From Chaetorhynchus papuensis (lineage: Eukaryota > Chordata > Aves > Passeriformes > Rhipiduridae): a stretch of 64,000 nt of DNA. Location of the stretch: NCBI GenBank assembly GCA_013396525.1, contig VWYX01000275.1:745613-809612 (forward strand), given 5' to 3'. The stretch's first letter is position 1, and the number at the start of each line of letters is the position of its first letter. A program made the translations under genes and the position numbers. A model generated the notes under the pieces. It saw only the letters and a list, made by a program, of their open reading frames with translations. It was not told the DNA's origin and made no database searches. Of the stretch, positions 13,301 through 27,700 are shown piece after piece.

Positions 13301-15427
13301 CAATTGAAAAAGTCTCCTAAGATAATTTCAGTATTTCATGTTTTCATACAAGCAGATCCATCTTTCTGTCACAAAAAAGTCCATACTAAAAATTGGTGTG
13401 AAGGGGACAATTTTTAAAAAGCACTGTTTTCACTCAGGAGTCTATTTTTTTTTCCCATTTTACTCAGTGCCTCAATAAAAGTTGTGGAAACCAAATTTAA
13501 TAAATAGTCAGGGATGGATCAGATGTACTAATGGATTATAGAGCTTGTTACTAGTTAATCGGTGTTAATATAGTCACTAGTTGTGGAATATGTGGCTATG
13601 TGGAATTCTCTAACAGTTAAATTAGATGTTGCAGCCCTGTTGCCAGTGAAGGACATCCTTTTTGCCTCAATAACTAGAATTCAGAGGGATGTATTTCTGC
13701 ATTCACACTTGTCTAGTCTTAAGAGCAAAATACCGATGAGTTAAAGTAGAGAGTGGGCACTTCTGTAGGGTAACCCAGGTACACTGGAATAATCTGGGCC
13801 TTATCATCTTGCATCAGGATGGCAGTGGAGAAATGTGAAGGTTGCATTTCCCTTGGTTGGATTGATGCTAAAGACAAAGCTCCCACTTGCTATGGAAGCA
13901 TGAGGCTCCAGCATTATCCTAGTCATCCACATGGATTGGTGAAACTAGAAGCAGCCATGTAAAGTTCCAGAGCTCATCTCAAAGCTCTCCTTGTGCTTGA
14001 GTGATACATAGCATGAGAGGGACATGAAAGTTAAAAGTCTTCGACTTTAAATCATGTTATTGTGCCTACAGCTCCTTAAACCTCAAGTACAGCATGTGCC
14101 AAAAGAGGAATATCATTGTGAGTTCCAGGCTTTTTGTGCATAGGTTGCAGTCTGGCCATGCAGTGTCACTGGACCTTCCTGCCTGCAGTTTCTTGTAGGA
14201 TTGGGAGTCAGAAACTGAATCCTGAGGGATTTCGTATGTTTTCAGAGACCACTTTGGGGGAACAAATTCTCTAAGAATTAAACACTTAACTTCTGTACAT
14301 GTCCTAATGGAATATGCAAAGTGTTACTTTTCCCATTACATCAGTGTAAGTATGGAAATAGTGAGATGAACCAGAAAACAGCTTCTTATGTTATTTCCTG
14401 AGAAGTTTGCCAAAGCTTCACAGAGGTTTCAGGCTCTCCGGAGTTTTATGGGCTCCACTGGAGGGGGAGTTTTACAGACCACACCCATTTTATCATAAAA
14501 TCAAAGAATAAAAAGATTGAACAGCTATTTAATTGTTTCTGTTATTTCATTTTGTTAAAGGGAGACTTTCCCATAATGAAGCAAACTCCAAAATAATGAC
14601 ATAATTGAGTGCTTTCTGCTCTCTCAGCAATCTTGTTATCAAATAATGGCACTCCCCTCTACATACTCTTATCATCTCCTCTTTGTAGCCTATACTCTCC
14701 CAAGCTCAAGCATCCCAATTAAACAAACATGCATTTGTGGTTTTAAGCATCCAGCTTCTAGCAATGGGGCTAATTTGAGGTTAGGCACTCCCATGAGTTT
14801 TAAGTTGATAGGACTTCTGTTGAGAACATTAGGAGAAATCTGACCAGAGTGAAATTCAGCTGGTTTCTGGTTTGGAACATACATTTGCTCTGATACAACG
14901 AGGCTTAAAATATTCTAGTTCAAAACTGGGGCAATTTCTTTGCCGGTGATTTGAATTACAGTTTTCCACAGGTCAAATAAGTTTGATGGACTTTTTTCAG
15001 CAAACCTTGTCTCTAGTAATACCTAGAACAAAACCACTCTGTTTTAGAAGAGGGAATTCCATGCGGGTTAAGGCCAAAGGAATGGTACATGTGAGCTGGA
15101 GCTTTCCTTAGTTCTTGTAAAATATTCTGCTTTTATGGAAAGGGATCACGGTGTGCTGCTGGGGAGGACAACTGGTGCCCTGTACTGATACCACAACTTC
15201 ACAACAGGATCTCAAAGGATAAGGTAGGACTTGTTAGCTTTCTTGAGGACTTGTGGAAGGAGATTGTAAAGCAATGAACATGAACAAAAATTACATGACA
15301 GCTAAATTTAGTTGAACCTATTTGAAAATTTTCTGTGGCACAGAAACGCATAAACTGGACAGGTAACACTGTGGGACTGACATTCTTCTCCCCCAAAATA
15401 ATAACCTTGCTCTACTTTCTCACCTTC

Positions 15428-15450
15428 AAAAATAAAATAAAATAAAATAA
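15428..15450. repeat. (AAAAT)n microsatellite
   Basis: A simple repeat of about four AAAAT units in intronic sequence. Confidence 0.8.
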
Positions 15451-18400
15451 CTTACACAGCTGGATAAAGATGCTATGTCACATTCTAGTAGTGTTTCTTG
15501 CTAAGGAAAAAGGGAAGTGGAAAAAAATCTCTTCAGAACTATTCTAGAATTCAAATTGTTTTAGTTTAGCTCTCAGAGTAAGTCCATTTTCTTCTGCAGC
15601 TCGGATGGTCTATCTATCAGTGGCCTCTGCCTTTCAGTACTCTTCTTCCACCTCCACTTCCTCCTTTATGTGTTCTTTCCAGGGAGGCTTGGCACAAGGG
15701 AAGCAGCTCAGTCCTTAGCTCCCCTTTAAGGCACAAACGTCACATTCTTTCCTCTCTACCCAAGCTGGAAGAGAGCAGCCTTGTTTATGATGGACTGAGA
15801 GGTTGTCACTCTCTACCTCCTGTGCCTTTATCCAGATCCTTTGACCACATAATACAACTCAGTTCAAAGAGCAAATTAAGTTTCTGAGTGAGCTGAGTAG
15901 ATGTCACTGAGCTCCTGTATGTGTCAGATAAATGAGGAACAATGTTAATTTATCCCTTCAAGGACAACAGATAAAATCATAGGATACTTCAGGTTCAAAA
16001 TTGCCCTTAATGTTAAGAGGGAAAGAGACTGGAAAGAAAATGTTTCCCATTTGACTGTTTGATATCATAGTTAAGAAATGAAGCTACAACTATAAGGGGG
16101 CAAAAAATATCCAAGTGTAAGTTTTTACATCTGTTTCTTTCCCCCTCCCACAAACTCTAATTTGGCAATGTGGCATTGTTGCTTCTGGTAGGTGATTATC
16201 ATCTCTTTACTACTTTAAAGAGAGACTTTAGTATTTTAGGACTCACTTCTTATCATGGCTTATCAAGAGTTTCTGGAGCAGGCTGGGTGCTGTGGTCCAC
16301 ATGTACTGCAGAATACCTCTTTCACTACTTTATGCCTGAAGAAGAAGTGGGACAAGTCACCAAGGAATCTTAGAATCATCAGTATATAGGAACCTGATAC
16401 CATATCGGCATTCAAGTCAGCAAATCCATGTTCTCAAAATAAGAAATGCAGTTGACCTTAATCTTTCTACTACAAGCTCTGCACTTAACTTCAGGAGACA
16501 CAGAGTATTCATATTTGAAGTAATTAATTCAGTATCAGTCCTAACACAGGCACAGATTTTCCCTGACTTAATTCCCTGTTGAATACAACAACTTAAAATG
16601 CAAACAGAAAATCTCTAAATAAAAAACTGGAGAAAGAGTTGCTTAAGGAAATGTGTGTAAAATAGTGAAATGCCTTAATTATAGCTCGGCAATCTGAAAT
16701 ATATAGAACCTTATTTACAGTAATTCTGCTGTCAGTGCTTGCTTGTTAACTACTCTGGTCACTTAATGGATAACAGTGAATGATTATATATAGTACCAGT
16801 CAAGTAAAGCAATGCAATATGAAATAAGTATTTTGTCAAACGGCCACTCATAGAATTTTGGTCTCTCAAATGAGAAATTATACTTACTGAAGTCAGGTGC
16901 TCTGAGCTAGTCGCCAAAAATCTGGATATATGTATAAAAAAATAAGTTCTTGGGAAGCATACCTGTGGTAAACAAATAGACAGTAGTGAGTTTTTTCCTA
17001 TGGAGTAAAATGTCTGGGCCACTTTACTGACTTCAAGCTTCTAATTTGCCAAAGCTGTACTGGAGCAGCAGTCTCCATGTGGAATCTTCATTCAAACACT
17101 TCATCTTCATTACAGAATAGTCAGCTCTGTTCTGCATTACGGAATAGTTGGTGATAAAGGGAATGCAGTTTACAAAACAAATGCCCCTTCTTAAGCTGCA
17201 CATGCCTGTTGTTTGTTAGTCCTCTACATTACCACTGCCCATTTTACTGTGTAATCCATAAGGAATATGTTGTCAAAAGTATGTCCTTACTTTAAATAAA
17301 TTCTTTTGCAATTCTTTCTAACATAAGAAGTTCCATTGGCATAAAAATAATTAATAATAGTGGCAACAAGAATATATTATTATATTCTGGCACAGCACAA
17401 CAAACTATAGGAATAAATTGTTGCCAGCTTTTTTTTTTTTTTTTAATATTTCAAAATACATACAATATTAATTACTTTCCTCGAAGGGGACACTGTTTAT
17501 CTGCAGCATTTCATCCAACAGGCTTTTTCCATGAGACATTATCAAATTTCCTCTCCAATTGCATTCCATATAGTCACTCTATTTCAATTACTGTCATATA
17601 GTGTGAATATGGTATGTATGAATATGTAGGCCACTTGGGCAGTTTTCCAGTTAAAATCTCTTAACTTGTAAAGAGCAGACAATCTTAAATACACAGTTTG
17701 CAATGATATTTTATCACAGTGACTAACAGATCTTATTAGTCTCTGATAGGAAGTGTCTATTGATACGTTCCTACAGTTACATCCTGTAGAAGGATTGTCT
17801 TATTGTTAAAGGCACGGGACAAAGGAGCCATGAGGTCTAGGCTCTAATCAGAAGTTTCCTACAGTCTTCCTGTGTCACCAGGAGCAGTCAGTTATGTCGT
17901 GGGTGTTGGTTCTCACCTTGTAATAGTTGAACAGCATTTATCCACTGGCAGCATTAAAGACTGCTTTTCAAGGAAAACTGCATTTCTTCGCATTTGAGGG
18001 TGTTATAGTTAGTGTCTTTCCCATAGAAGCTGCTATAAATACAAATAGAGTTGTACTTCAGTTAAAATGTGTGTCCTAGCCATCAAAATTACATCAGTTT
18101 CTAAGAAAACTCAGAGCTACCGTAAATGGTACGTATGTGTTTTACTTTATTCACTGTTACTGTTCTACAATGAAAGCAAGCATTGTTTTGAATGTACTGC
18201 AGTGGAAGTCTTACTTCAGAAGTAAACTTAAAGCTCATTCAGTTTTTCAGTGACCTGGATTCCAGCCTTGCTTTTGCATGCCAAGGATCCCCAGTTGGTC
18301 ATACCTTGGAAGTTCCAAATGAGAAAAGAACTGGTGCATTCATCCTGGCATAGGCAAAGCGGGCCAGTTGACTACAGTGGGATTATTCTCAGGAATAAGG

Positions 18401-21400
18401 GCTGCAGGCCTGGAACCCTAGAGATCAACTACCAGAATCATATTTTATGGAGACTTGTGGTTACTGATTCTAAAAGTGATGTTTTTCTAATATGAGAGAG
18501 ATGGTGGTTACAAGGCTGTGCCTGTAACTTGCTTGCAAGTGTATAAATGAGGCCTTGTTCTGTTTGTGAATGCTTCACAGTTTTTCTAATGAGAACTTGT
18601 TTTTCTCAATGTTTCCTTCTAAGTCTCAGGTTTTTTTAAGGGTAGGGAGACTGTTATATTGTCTAGTATGACAAAACAAGATGTAAAATATTATTGAGCA
18701 CAATAAATTTTGTTTAAAGTTCACCTTCATAAAACACATCTGATCTTGACTGAGACATCATGAGTCAAAATTTCTCTAGGCAGTTCCTTCAAGTGTCACC
18801 AATGCTCTCTGATTAAAAGCGGTATATTAATTATCTATTAACTAGCCCAGTCTGAACTTTCAAATATTTATTATTGTTCCTTGATATGTGATTTACTTAC
18901 TTGTCTTCTGCCCTTAGGCTAAATGCAGAGCATACCCAGGATGGGAATTTTCAAAGAAAGTTAGCTGGGTTTTGAGGCCGTGGGAAGGAGCAGAGCAGCT
19001 TTTCAACGTTTAGTGTATTTACTCTAACCTCTGTATGGTCCACAATTCTGGGGTGAATTCATCCAGCTTGCTATTTTTTGCTTGGTGAATGAAGGAAACA
19101 TTAGTCCAGACAAAGTCCTCTGCCACAGAGCGTCTCTGCATGCCTCAGCACTGGGAACAGGGCACTTTTTTGTAGGAATTGGCTGTGATAAAGGCAAATG
19201 TTAGGTAAAGCAGTAATAATTCTCAACTCTGTTCAGAATTCTGTGGAACAAAACAAAATAAAATAAATCCCAAAATACACCAAAATACTTTTAAGTGCAT
19301 CTTAGGATCTCAAGCTCTATTGTTACTATCTGAAATTATCCCAAAGTGAAAGGTAGCAAATTCACCTTGCAATGGGTTCTTTAGGCAAGTTTTTAAAGGC
19401 ACTTACTGTCTTGGTGTTCAAATATTATCTTTGCTTTCTGCAAATCTCCCAGTTGATGCAAACAGGGGCACTTAAAAGCCTTTGCTGAAGTCTGAATGTA
19501 CAAATTAGCATGTCACTTTGAAATGTTTGACTAACAATCTTTGAAGAAAACTCAGGCAGAAATAAAATCTGGCATTTCTACCTTACAAATACATAAATGA
19601 AGAAATTTTTGTAGAATATCTAGCAAGCATTGCTACCAATCACTAATGAGTGCAGCTTTAATTCTAATTTCTGTAGCTTTTATCTATGTTGCCAGTACTT
19701 TTGAAAACCTGTATTACAGTAGGATGTATGTCAAATGTTTGCTTTAGGTTAATTCCCTTTTCTTTTCAACAGAAAAACGACCTGAACAGATTCAAAATTA
19801 ATTCTGTTTGCCTTAATCAAAGTTTTCATGCCTTATGTAAGCATAAATTTTGAGGTAAAGAAAAATGAAATTCATGTATTCTGAGTGAGTCTCATTTTAT
19901 ACCATTTCCCTCCCCCCCACCCCTGATTATGCAAAAAAAAACAAAGAGGAAGGCCATTCATGTGTATATTTTTAATGATGGGTCTCAGAATGACAAAAAA
20001 ATTGAAGTGGTAGATCAGTCAACAGTTAAAACACTCAGGCACAGTGGTTTGTAAATTCATCGCTGTGGTATCTTCACTGAAAAAACACTTTATCAGAAAC
20101 AAATTTATTGCAGTAACTGATTCAGTTCTCAGTACCACCTGTCTCTCTCTGTGTTTTTTTAATAACAGCCCTTAATCTCCACTGTTCACTAATAAAAATA
20201 TTTTAATAAGAGATAATACTGTAATCCAATTGCCTATAGGTGCTTGAATCAACTATTTCTGCTTGTGTAATTGCTAGCACTTTGTTCAACCCTTTTTAAA
20301 ACTGCTATTAAATCTCATTCTCATTTTCTGTATTAATAGAACAAGAATTCATTTTTAGTGTACCCTCCAAGCAGTAATGAGCATTGTTAACATGTAGCAA
20401 CAATGCCCAAGGGGAAAGTTTTCAAAGCTGGCCTAACCTTAAGGCTTTGCTGTTATGTACTACAGAGTCATCAAGCCAAGAGGTCTTCAACTAGTCCATT
20501 TAGAGTGTTCAGCTGAATATTTCTACTTAATATATTGGAAGAATTATAAATGGTTTAGGTTGTGACCTAGGGAGAAAGGGGATTTTTTTGTTTAATACCT
20601 TAAGAATAGAGGGGCAGCATTAAAAAATTAACAATACCGCCTGCTTATTTTAAAGGGTATCAAATTGTGGTTTTGTTCTGATGATTTTGCTTCCATACAG
20701 ATTTTCATACGAGGTTAATGAGAAAACATTAACAAAACATGCAATATTGCACATGGGCAGGGGAGCCTAAACATAGTCATTTAGTTATAAACAAACAATA
20801 GATGTTACTTTTTAATTGCTTTTTCAGAAGCCCAATTCTGCCTTCTTGAAGAAGTATTATCTATCTTTTTAAATTTAGAATATTATCCTTATTTATTATG
20901 TATAGCAAAAATAAACCTGCCTAAAGCAATAGTGCTTCACTGATTGCAGCTGAATGCCTTGGTCACAATAAACCAGTCAAGACCATATAGACAAAAAGTC
21001 CTGTATAAGGTGCAGCAAAATGACCTCGTGGAGTGCTAGAATTTGACATTGAATCTTTAGGTTAGTTGATGGTGGTGGAAATGCCTTAGCCAGGTTCTGT
21101 TTGGGGTAAAAATTGACTCAAACCCAGTGTATTACAGGAGTGATACAGAATAACATCATTTTCCTTGCACTTTTTGAAGTCTTGGTTTCATTACTGTAGG
21201 ACATAAGGGTACATTTTAGATGATAGTTGAATATTTCTACAGAGATTTATTCATTGTTCCAAAATCTGAAGCCAGTAGGGAAGCAGAGGTAGAAATGTTC
21301 TTTTGTTGGAGTTCAGTTTGTCTATGAAATGAATGCACAAATTATTGTCATTTCGCCATCTTGTTTCACAGCACTTGGTCACACCATTGCCCTTTCCTTG

Positions 21401-24400
21401 GGTATAAGCTAGAGATCATCATGTCCTGAAGCATCTAAATAGGAATGGACAAGTTCAATAATGCAAAAGCTCAAAAAGAGTGAAAGTCTAAGAAATGTGC
21501 TGCATGTTGTATATTTCTTTCCAGTTTTTGAAATGGGAGGGTGATATAGGGGCAATCTTATTGGCTAAATAGGTTTCAGACTCTTGCAATTTCATAAACT
21601 TATGCTTTTCACTTTAGAGCTGGGCCTGATACTGCTTTTTCTGTAGAATAGTTGGTTTGTGTTGCAGACAGAGACTTTTAAGAGAGGACTCTAGCAAAAG
21701 ACCTCTTATAAAATTTTGTTAATGTTTGGTTTAGATTCTCAAAATAAATCAAATTGAGATGAGATGTTGAATCTGATATCAGGGGGACGGACGGTTTTAC
21801 AAAGCATGAATGAAGGCTTTATAGATTTTTTTTCACCCCTCCTTCCAGGTTACTCCACACCATACTGTGCATTTCATTTCCCTTCAGGTGTGTCTCCCTG
21901 AAGTGAGAATAAGGCATTTGAAATTCCATATATTCCGTTTTTCACCTGAAAATAGGGCTTTCTTCTGGGCTGTTGCATAGAAAATTACATTCCCAGTGCT
22001 TATTTAGTCTGCATTCATTGTCAGAAAGGTGGCTGATGACAGTACTGTGAGAAGGAACCAGCTTCCAGCCATTGTTCAGAGACTGCTGGAAAGCATAAGA
22101 TCTGCAGATTCTTTGACACCATGTTGTGCATGTATTTCATGTAGTTTAGTTCTTGTGTTTCCATCTTTGGCTAAAGATTCATTTGGAAAAGTCTTCCCCA
22201 CACAGAAATTTCTGTAAAGCTTAGTCCTCAGCAGGCCCTGTATGGCCTGTCAGGAATCTCCGGTTGGTTCAGGACTGCCAAGTGTCCAAACTGACTGTGT
22301 CATTTTTATGTGGACTGGACATGTTCTATGATTTCTAATATATAGATTAGCAGCAAGCTTGAACCTTTCCTGCCTAATGGCCATTTGACATTATTTTGTC
22401 TTTTTCCCATAGTTGCCTAAATTTGTTTTGTCATTTTTTCACGAGGGAGCAAAAGAAAAGGAAAAGCTTTCCCTAGATCTTCTCTGTCATCTCCAGAGTC
22501 CCATTATGTTTGAGCTGTTCCCTAATCATGTATTCTATTTCTTTAACAACCACTGCCCCTCTTATATATTAATTCATACATAAGGCTGGCTTGGTTTTCA
22601 TTGAACTGCCTGCTGTAGTTCTTCCCTAGTTCACAGAGACCTTGTTCTTTTCTCCCTGCAGAATGGATGGATATGAGCTTCAACTGATAAATACATGCAT
22701 TTGAATCTGTGACTTATTTCAGGCTGGATTGTTTTTGATGACTTTATCTGTAGTTGATTTGCATCTATTTGGCTCAGACTCGCTGGGGGTAACACATAGA
22801 ATAAATTAATAAATAAATTTGAGGAAAAGGCAAAAACAGAGCAGATGAATGAATGGATGACAGGGAAAGAGAGGGAGACTAAGCAGAATGGGATGGATAA
22901 ATGGTGATTAAGAAGTACAGAAAAATAAGGATCAAGCAGTGATCCAAGTAGAGAAAAGAAAGAAAAAGGTTTCAAAACTGAAAATAATATTGCGTCTGAA
23001 AAGAATAGAGTAAAAAAGAAACAAGTAAAAACTTGGTGGCTGATTACACTTAAAAGAGCAGTGAGCTACTTTTAACTGTGTGAAAGGGCTAGGACTGTGC
23101 ACCAGCAAAGGGAAGAGGGAATCATGTATAGGGAATCATGGGACAATGCCCAGGGTTGTCCAAGAGTCAGAGCAGTAAGTCTTGCCCATTTGATCAAGTT
23201 AAGGGCTTATGTACTGTGAGCTCAATATTAGCAATGTCTCTGCACCTTTTGTACAGATCCATGTGGAATAATCATGAAATGAATCCTCATATTCCTCTTT
23301 CAGACTTGACGGTTTGGGATGGCATTTCTTGGTGCCCTCCAACCTTCATCCATCTATCAGCATATAAAATTTTCTGAGAAACAGCATCAAAACAACTAAG
23401 CACTACCAACAAGACTTCTTAGACTTAGTCATATTGAAGCCACCCTCTTTTTTCACATCCAGTTCCATATTTCTGCATGTCATATTGCATCTTAGAAGTT
23501 CTGTTAGCACCTGTAGGCAAAGACTACTTTGTTCAGTGTTACACACATACTGCACAGCACTATTCACTCACACAGCACTAGTGTGAGTCCTGGAAAAGGA
23601 TGCTGGGGCTGAGGAGGAAAAGCTTTTGTTAATACATTCCTGCTCTCTTAGGCTCCTGACTTGGGAATTCCTCCCTGTTCACAAAGCAGCAACAATTGTT
23701 GCTTCTCCTGCTCACAATGTTTATTTTCTCCATGTTTTATTAGGAAGTCAGGGGAGCTTCCAGGCACTTCTAGTTTGCCTACTTTCTGACTGCTTTTGAC
23801 CTCTGTCCCTTAAACTCTTACTGTAGTGCTTAACTTTAAGCAGATGTCTGTGATTATGAGTATTCACATGTTAATAATAAAATATGTGTTTAAAGTGCCT
23901 TACTGGTTTAGTTTTGAAGAGAAAAACATTTCCACTCTGTGTCTGCATTGCATCTATCACAGAACGGGTTCTTAGAATTAATTGGGGCTTCTAATAGGTA
24001 ATGGACAGTACTTTACAACTGATACATGTATATTTATATTGACTCTAGTGGTTCCCCACAACCCAACTGAGAGTGGACTATCACAGTAATTACTAAATAA
24101 AATTTTGATGTTCCCTGTCCCAAACACCTTAAAGCCTGGGAAAACAGGGAAAACACAGCAAATAAAACAAAGAAACATAAAATGGTAGCACAGAGAACAT
24201 CATATCAAACAGCGTATGTGTTTCACAGGGGTTGATGCATATTACTGGTGGAAATGCCTTTATGCCTATGTCGTCTCGGGAAAGGAAGGATTGTCCAGTA
24301 GCTCAGGCAAACCATGAGGATTAGCTTCTGTTACCTGTTTTGGATCCCCGGACTCACAGGGAACCTGGGACGCTTCTCATGGTGACGTCTTTTGTTCATC

Positions 24401-24560
24401 CCTGGAGGAATGAGTCACAAAAGAGAAGATGACAGTTCATGTCTTGAAACATATATGTGCTAAATAAAAAATACCCATTGGAAGGAAAATATATCATCTG
24501 CAGTACTGTAGTAGTCTTCCACCCCACCCCAATTTTTTCTTTTTTTTTTGTTCTGTTTTT

Positions 24561-24570
24561 CCAGCAGTTG
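24561..24570 (+). promoter_or_regulatory. SOX5: NAGNAG tandem 3' splice acceptor of SOX5 exon A
   Basis: A long pyrimidine tract ends in CCAGCAG, so splicing can occur after 24564 or after 24567. The first choice keeps a CAG codon (Gln) in front of TTG-TAT; the second drops it. This gives isoforms that differ by a single glutamine and stay in frame. Both AGs are C-preceded, and NAGNAG acceptors of this kind are known in general to be used alternatively. Actual usage here is inference. Confidence 0.7.
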
Positions 24571-24711
24571 TATGCTGCCCAACTTGCTGCGATGCAAGTG
24601 TCTCCGGGAGGCAAGATTCCTGGCATTCCCCAGGGGAACCTTGGTGCTGCTGTGTCCCCTACCAGCATCCACACAGACAAGAGCACAAACAGCCCTCCAC
24701 CCAAAAGCAAG
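24565..24711 (+). CDS. SOX5: SOX5 coding exon A (residues about 340-388 of L-SOX5)
   Basis: This 147-nt exon (49 codons, phase 0 to 0) encodes a peptide starting QLYAAQLAAMQVSPGGK, continuing through IPQGNLGAAVSPTSIH, and ending SPPPKSK. That matches SOX5 rather than SOX6, whose corresponding text diverges after the shared AMQVSPG. SOX5 is a SoxD-group HMG-box transcription factor acting in the nucleus in chondrogenesis, oligodendrocyte and neural development. It lacks a classical activation domain and works as a homodimer or SOX5/SOX6 heterodimer. This segment is the Ser/Pro-rich linker after the glutamine-rich region and contains no DNA-binding part. The acceptor is a pyrimidine-rich tract followed by CCAGCAG. 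The donor AAG|GTACTG is weak because it lacks the usual AAGT after GT. Being frame-neutral, the exon could be skipped without a frameshift. Boundaries fit the conserved protein on both sides. Confidence 0.96.
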
Positions 24712-27700
24712 GTACTGTACCATGCCTGTGCCTCTCAGTTGCAGGCAGCTTTGTTTCCAGGATGTCTCCCTGAAATGGGAGGAGGTTGTTGCAAAACAAC
24801 TACGAAGAATTTAGCTAAGGAATGCAGGGAGAAAGCAGTCCTATTTAGGTGACAGCAAGAGCTTGACAAAGATGTGTCCTTCCTTTTTGTTAGTGCCCTC
24901 TAGCATGCTGTCCATGTCCTTTATCACATCAGGAGAGATTCCTTGAATTGACAGTAGTGTCTTGCTTTTACCCTAACAGTAAAGCAGCACAGATTAAAAA
25001 TAACCAGACAAATAAATTATACCATTGTCAGCTCAGTGAGGTACATGTTCAAAGAATGAAAGACATGGCTTGAAATCAGTAGATGCTGTGTTGATGAATC
25101 AAGCTCTAGGTTGTCTCTTCCCTCTCTCCTTACTGTAGACTTTCTGACTTCCTGTGGCTTTTCCTTGGCTTGGCCTCTTCTCTTAGAGCAAGAAATCACA
25201 AAGCTGTGCAGTGCTGGATGGTAGATTGTTGGGTTTTGGGTTTTTAAAAAAGTGTTTGGTTAGCAAGTTTGTGCACTTTACAAGGGGAGGTTTTGTGTGT
25301 GGCTGGCAGCTTGTGAGATCTCCTACACTTAAAATCTCGATGTTGATTTTGCTTCTCCTGTGCAGCAGGAGAATTTCTGATGAGATCCAAGGGGCATAGT
25401 GTGTATTTAGTGGCAATTGCAGGATTACAAAGCCATATCTGCTGCTAACATTGAGCATAACCATTTTTAACTGGCAGCTGTCAAGATCAGCTCTGTTCTC
25501 TCCTGTGTTTTATTGCTTTTTCATATTTTTAGGTGTTCCAGTGCCTTTGGCTTGCAGTTCCATAGGAGACAAACAAAACTTATTTTGCAAAGTGGGGGAA
25601 AAAAATAAACTAAAAAAGAGGGCCAAAAGGAAAGGAAAGGGGCTCCAAAAGGCTGTAAAATTGTGCAGTGTAAGCCCTATGCTGCATGCTGTTTTCAATC
25701 TGCTGTGTGCCAGTTGGAGGCTCTGAGAGAGCGGGAAAGAAAGCGAAGGGATAATGCTGAGAAATGATAGAGTGGCTGTGACCTCCAAGCTCAGCCTGGA
25801 AATCCAAGACATTGATTTCACTTAGCATTCCTGCTGAGAAATCCGGCGGAGTTCAGTTGTAATAAAAGAACAAGATTCTGTTCTAATGGTAATGGCGTAT
25901 GACAGACATATCACTTTGTCTGTCCTCAGCACCAGAGAGATGGGAATTGGAGAAAGGTCGCCTGACCTGCCTGAGCTGTTGTGCAAGTGCTGTTCTGAGC
26001 TTTGAACCCCAGCCTGGAAGCACAATTATTTATAATACTAAATGATAAAGAAACCTTTATAGAGCCTACAGTAATTAGAATAAAGCTTACACAATAGTGC
26101 TGTGGCCTGGCTCAGAAAACACACTGGCAAATCCATCACAATGGCAGAAACTGAAGCTTATGTGTTGGAAGTAAACACCTTCGTTTGTGTCTGTGTGGAC
26201 CTTTCTTTGCTTTTTCAAAGCTTGTTTGTGTTCAACAGCTCCAAAAGTTTGTTTGCTGATTTTTTTTTTTTATATTTAATTTTTCTAACTGTCATCAGGG
26301 AATATGTGTCTTGAGTTTCACAGCCATTTTTATTTATTTTTTTTTTTTTTAAATCCCCATTAGCAATTTGGTTCCTGAAGTTAGTTTGTAGTGATCTTTC
26401 TCCCTCTTAATGTACATCAGACCTCCAGAGATGAATACTTAATGCCTTAGAGAAGCTTTCAATAGTTGCTGTTTACTGAATCTCTATTTTCAGCCCACAG
26501 TTTATACTGGCACGGCTTTGGTAATATGCTCAAGTGTTTGGAGACAAGGAGACAGCCTTACCTGAGAGTGTGTCAAGCTACTGGCAAACATCTAGGTCAC
26601 TTCTGAAAAGCTGTGGCATTTTCTTCTCTTGTGTAGTGTTAAAGTTAATGTGCTGCTCTTTGCAAGGATTCTTCAAAGTCAGCCTCAGCAGCAGATGGAA
26701 CAACTGTTGGCTCTAGAAATGCTGAGAAGCATCAGGGGGAGCTTGCCAAGGATCATCCTTTAAATCTAGTAAGACTTGAAAACATCCCTGAAACTCCTCT
26801 AAGACCTTGGCAACTCCCGTTTTGGCAAACCTTTTATCAGTGGCCCTCACCAGTGTTTGAACTGTGCTGGACAGACTACCCTGTCATCTCCTGTCGTCTT
26901 GCTCGCCTTTCAGCAGATGTGACCTGGAATAGTCAAATTCACTTCTGAGGGTTCTGTAACTTTCAGGAAGCCATGAAGGAGAGATGCCATTATGCTGTAC
27001 TGCACACATTCTGTCAAGTTTTGGTTAGGAAACTGAGCTGGTGTCGTACATTCTTCCAAGAAGAAATCCATGCCAGAAAAACTGATTTAAGAAACAGAGC
27101 TAGTGGAGCCTGTCCAAAAGAAAACTGCGTGTGTCTTGCGGAAATGGATTTTAACACAGCTTCTTCTTGAGCAGTTTTAAAAACAGCCGGTATGCTAATC
27201 ATACCATTCAAATTTACCAAGGCCTCCTCCACAACCCGTTTGAAAGGCAACTATCTTTGAAGTTTGCCAAATTGTGCTGGATTTCCAAAGTCTGTGTTAA
27301 GCACATTTTGCCTTTGATCATGTAAATGCTTGCATGCTGCCCCGTTGGGTGTTCAAGGTGGTTGCAGGCTCCCAAGTAAATAGGAGAGAACATGCAGAGG
27401 TGCAGATAAGGACTAGGCAGAATAACTTTCCAGCCCATCTCGTGATTCATTTCAAGCCTCTTGCTTGTACAGGGGCACGCACAAGATAAAATAAAGCAAT
27501 GTTTCAGACACTATGTTTATCTGAACAGTGACCTTTACCGTGCTACCAGGACTCTCACCTGATAGCTCCGTTCTTCACTGGCTTCAGATGAGGTGCTTTA
27601 CACCCTTGCATAAGGACAGTAACTTCACCCTCACTTGTCAGGGCCCTCTTCATTCCTGCCTTTGTTTCTGGCTTTTTATGTGTCATGGATAAATATAGCA

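Larger units (their letters stand above)
1..24564 (+). other. SOX5: SOX5 intron, 3' portion (upstream end outside window)
   Basis: This is non-coding sequence before the first recognisable SOX5 exon. It is AT-rich, and I see no exon-like open frame flanked by good splice sites. The preceding SOX5 exon, which in the family ends in an Ala-rich and Leu/Gln-rich stretch just before QLYAAQ, was looked for and not found, so it should lie upstream of the window. Contents noticed: a short (AAAGT)n run near 480, a possible regulatory cluster near 2.7 kb, one CR1 fragment, and small tandem duplications near 9.8 and 10.3 kb. The rest (8.2-24.5 kb apart from these) shows nothing I can name. An unannotated alternative promoter or 5' exon could be hidden here; I cannot recognise one by eye. 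Confidence 0.8.
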
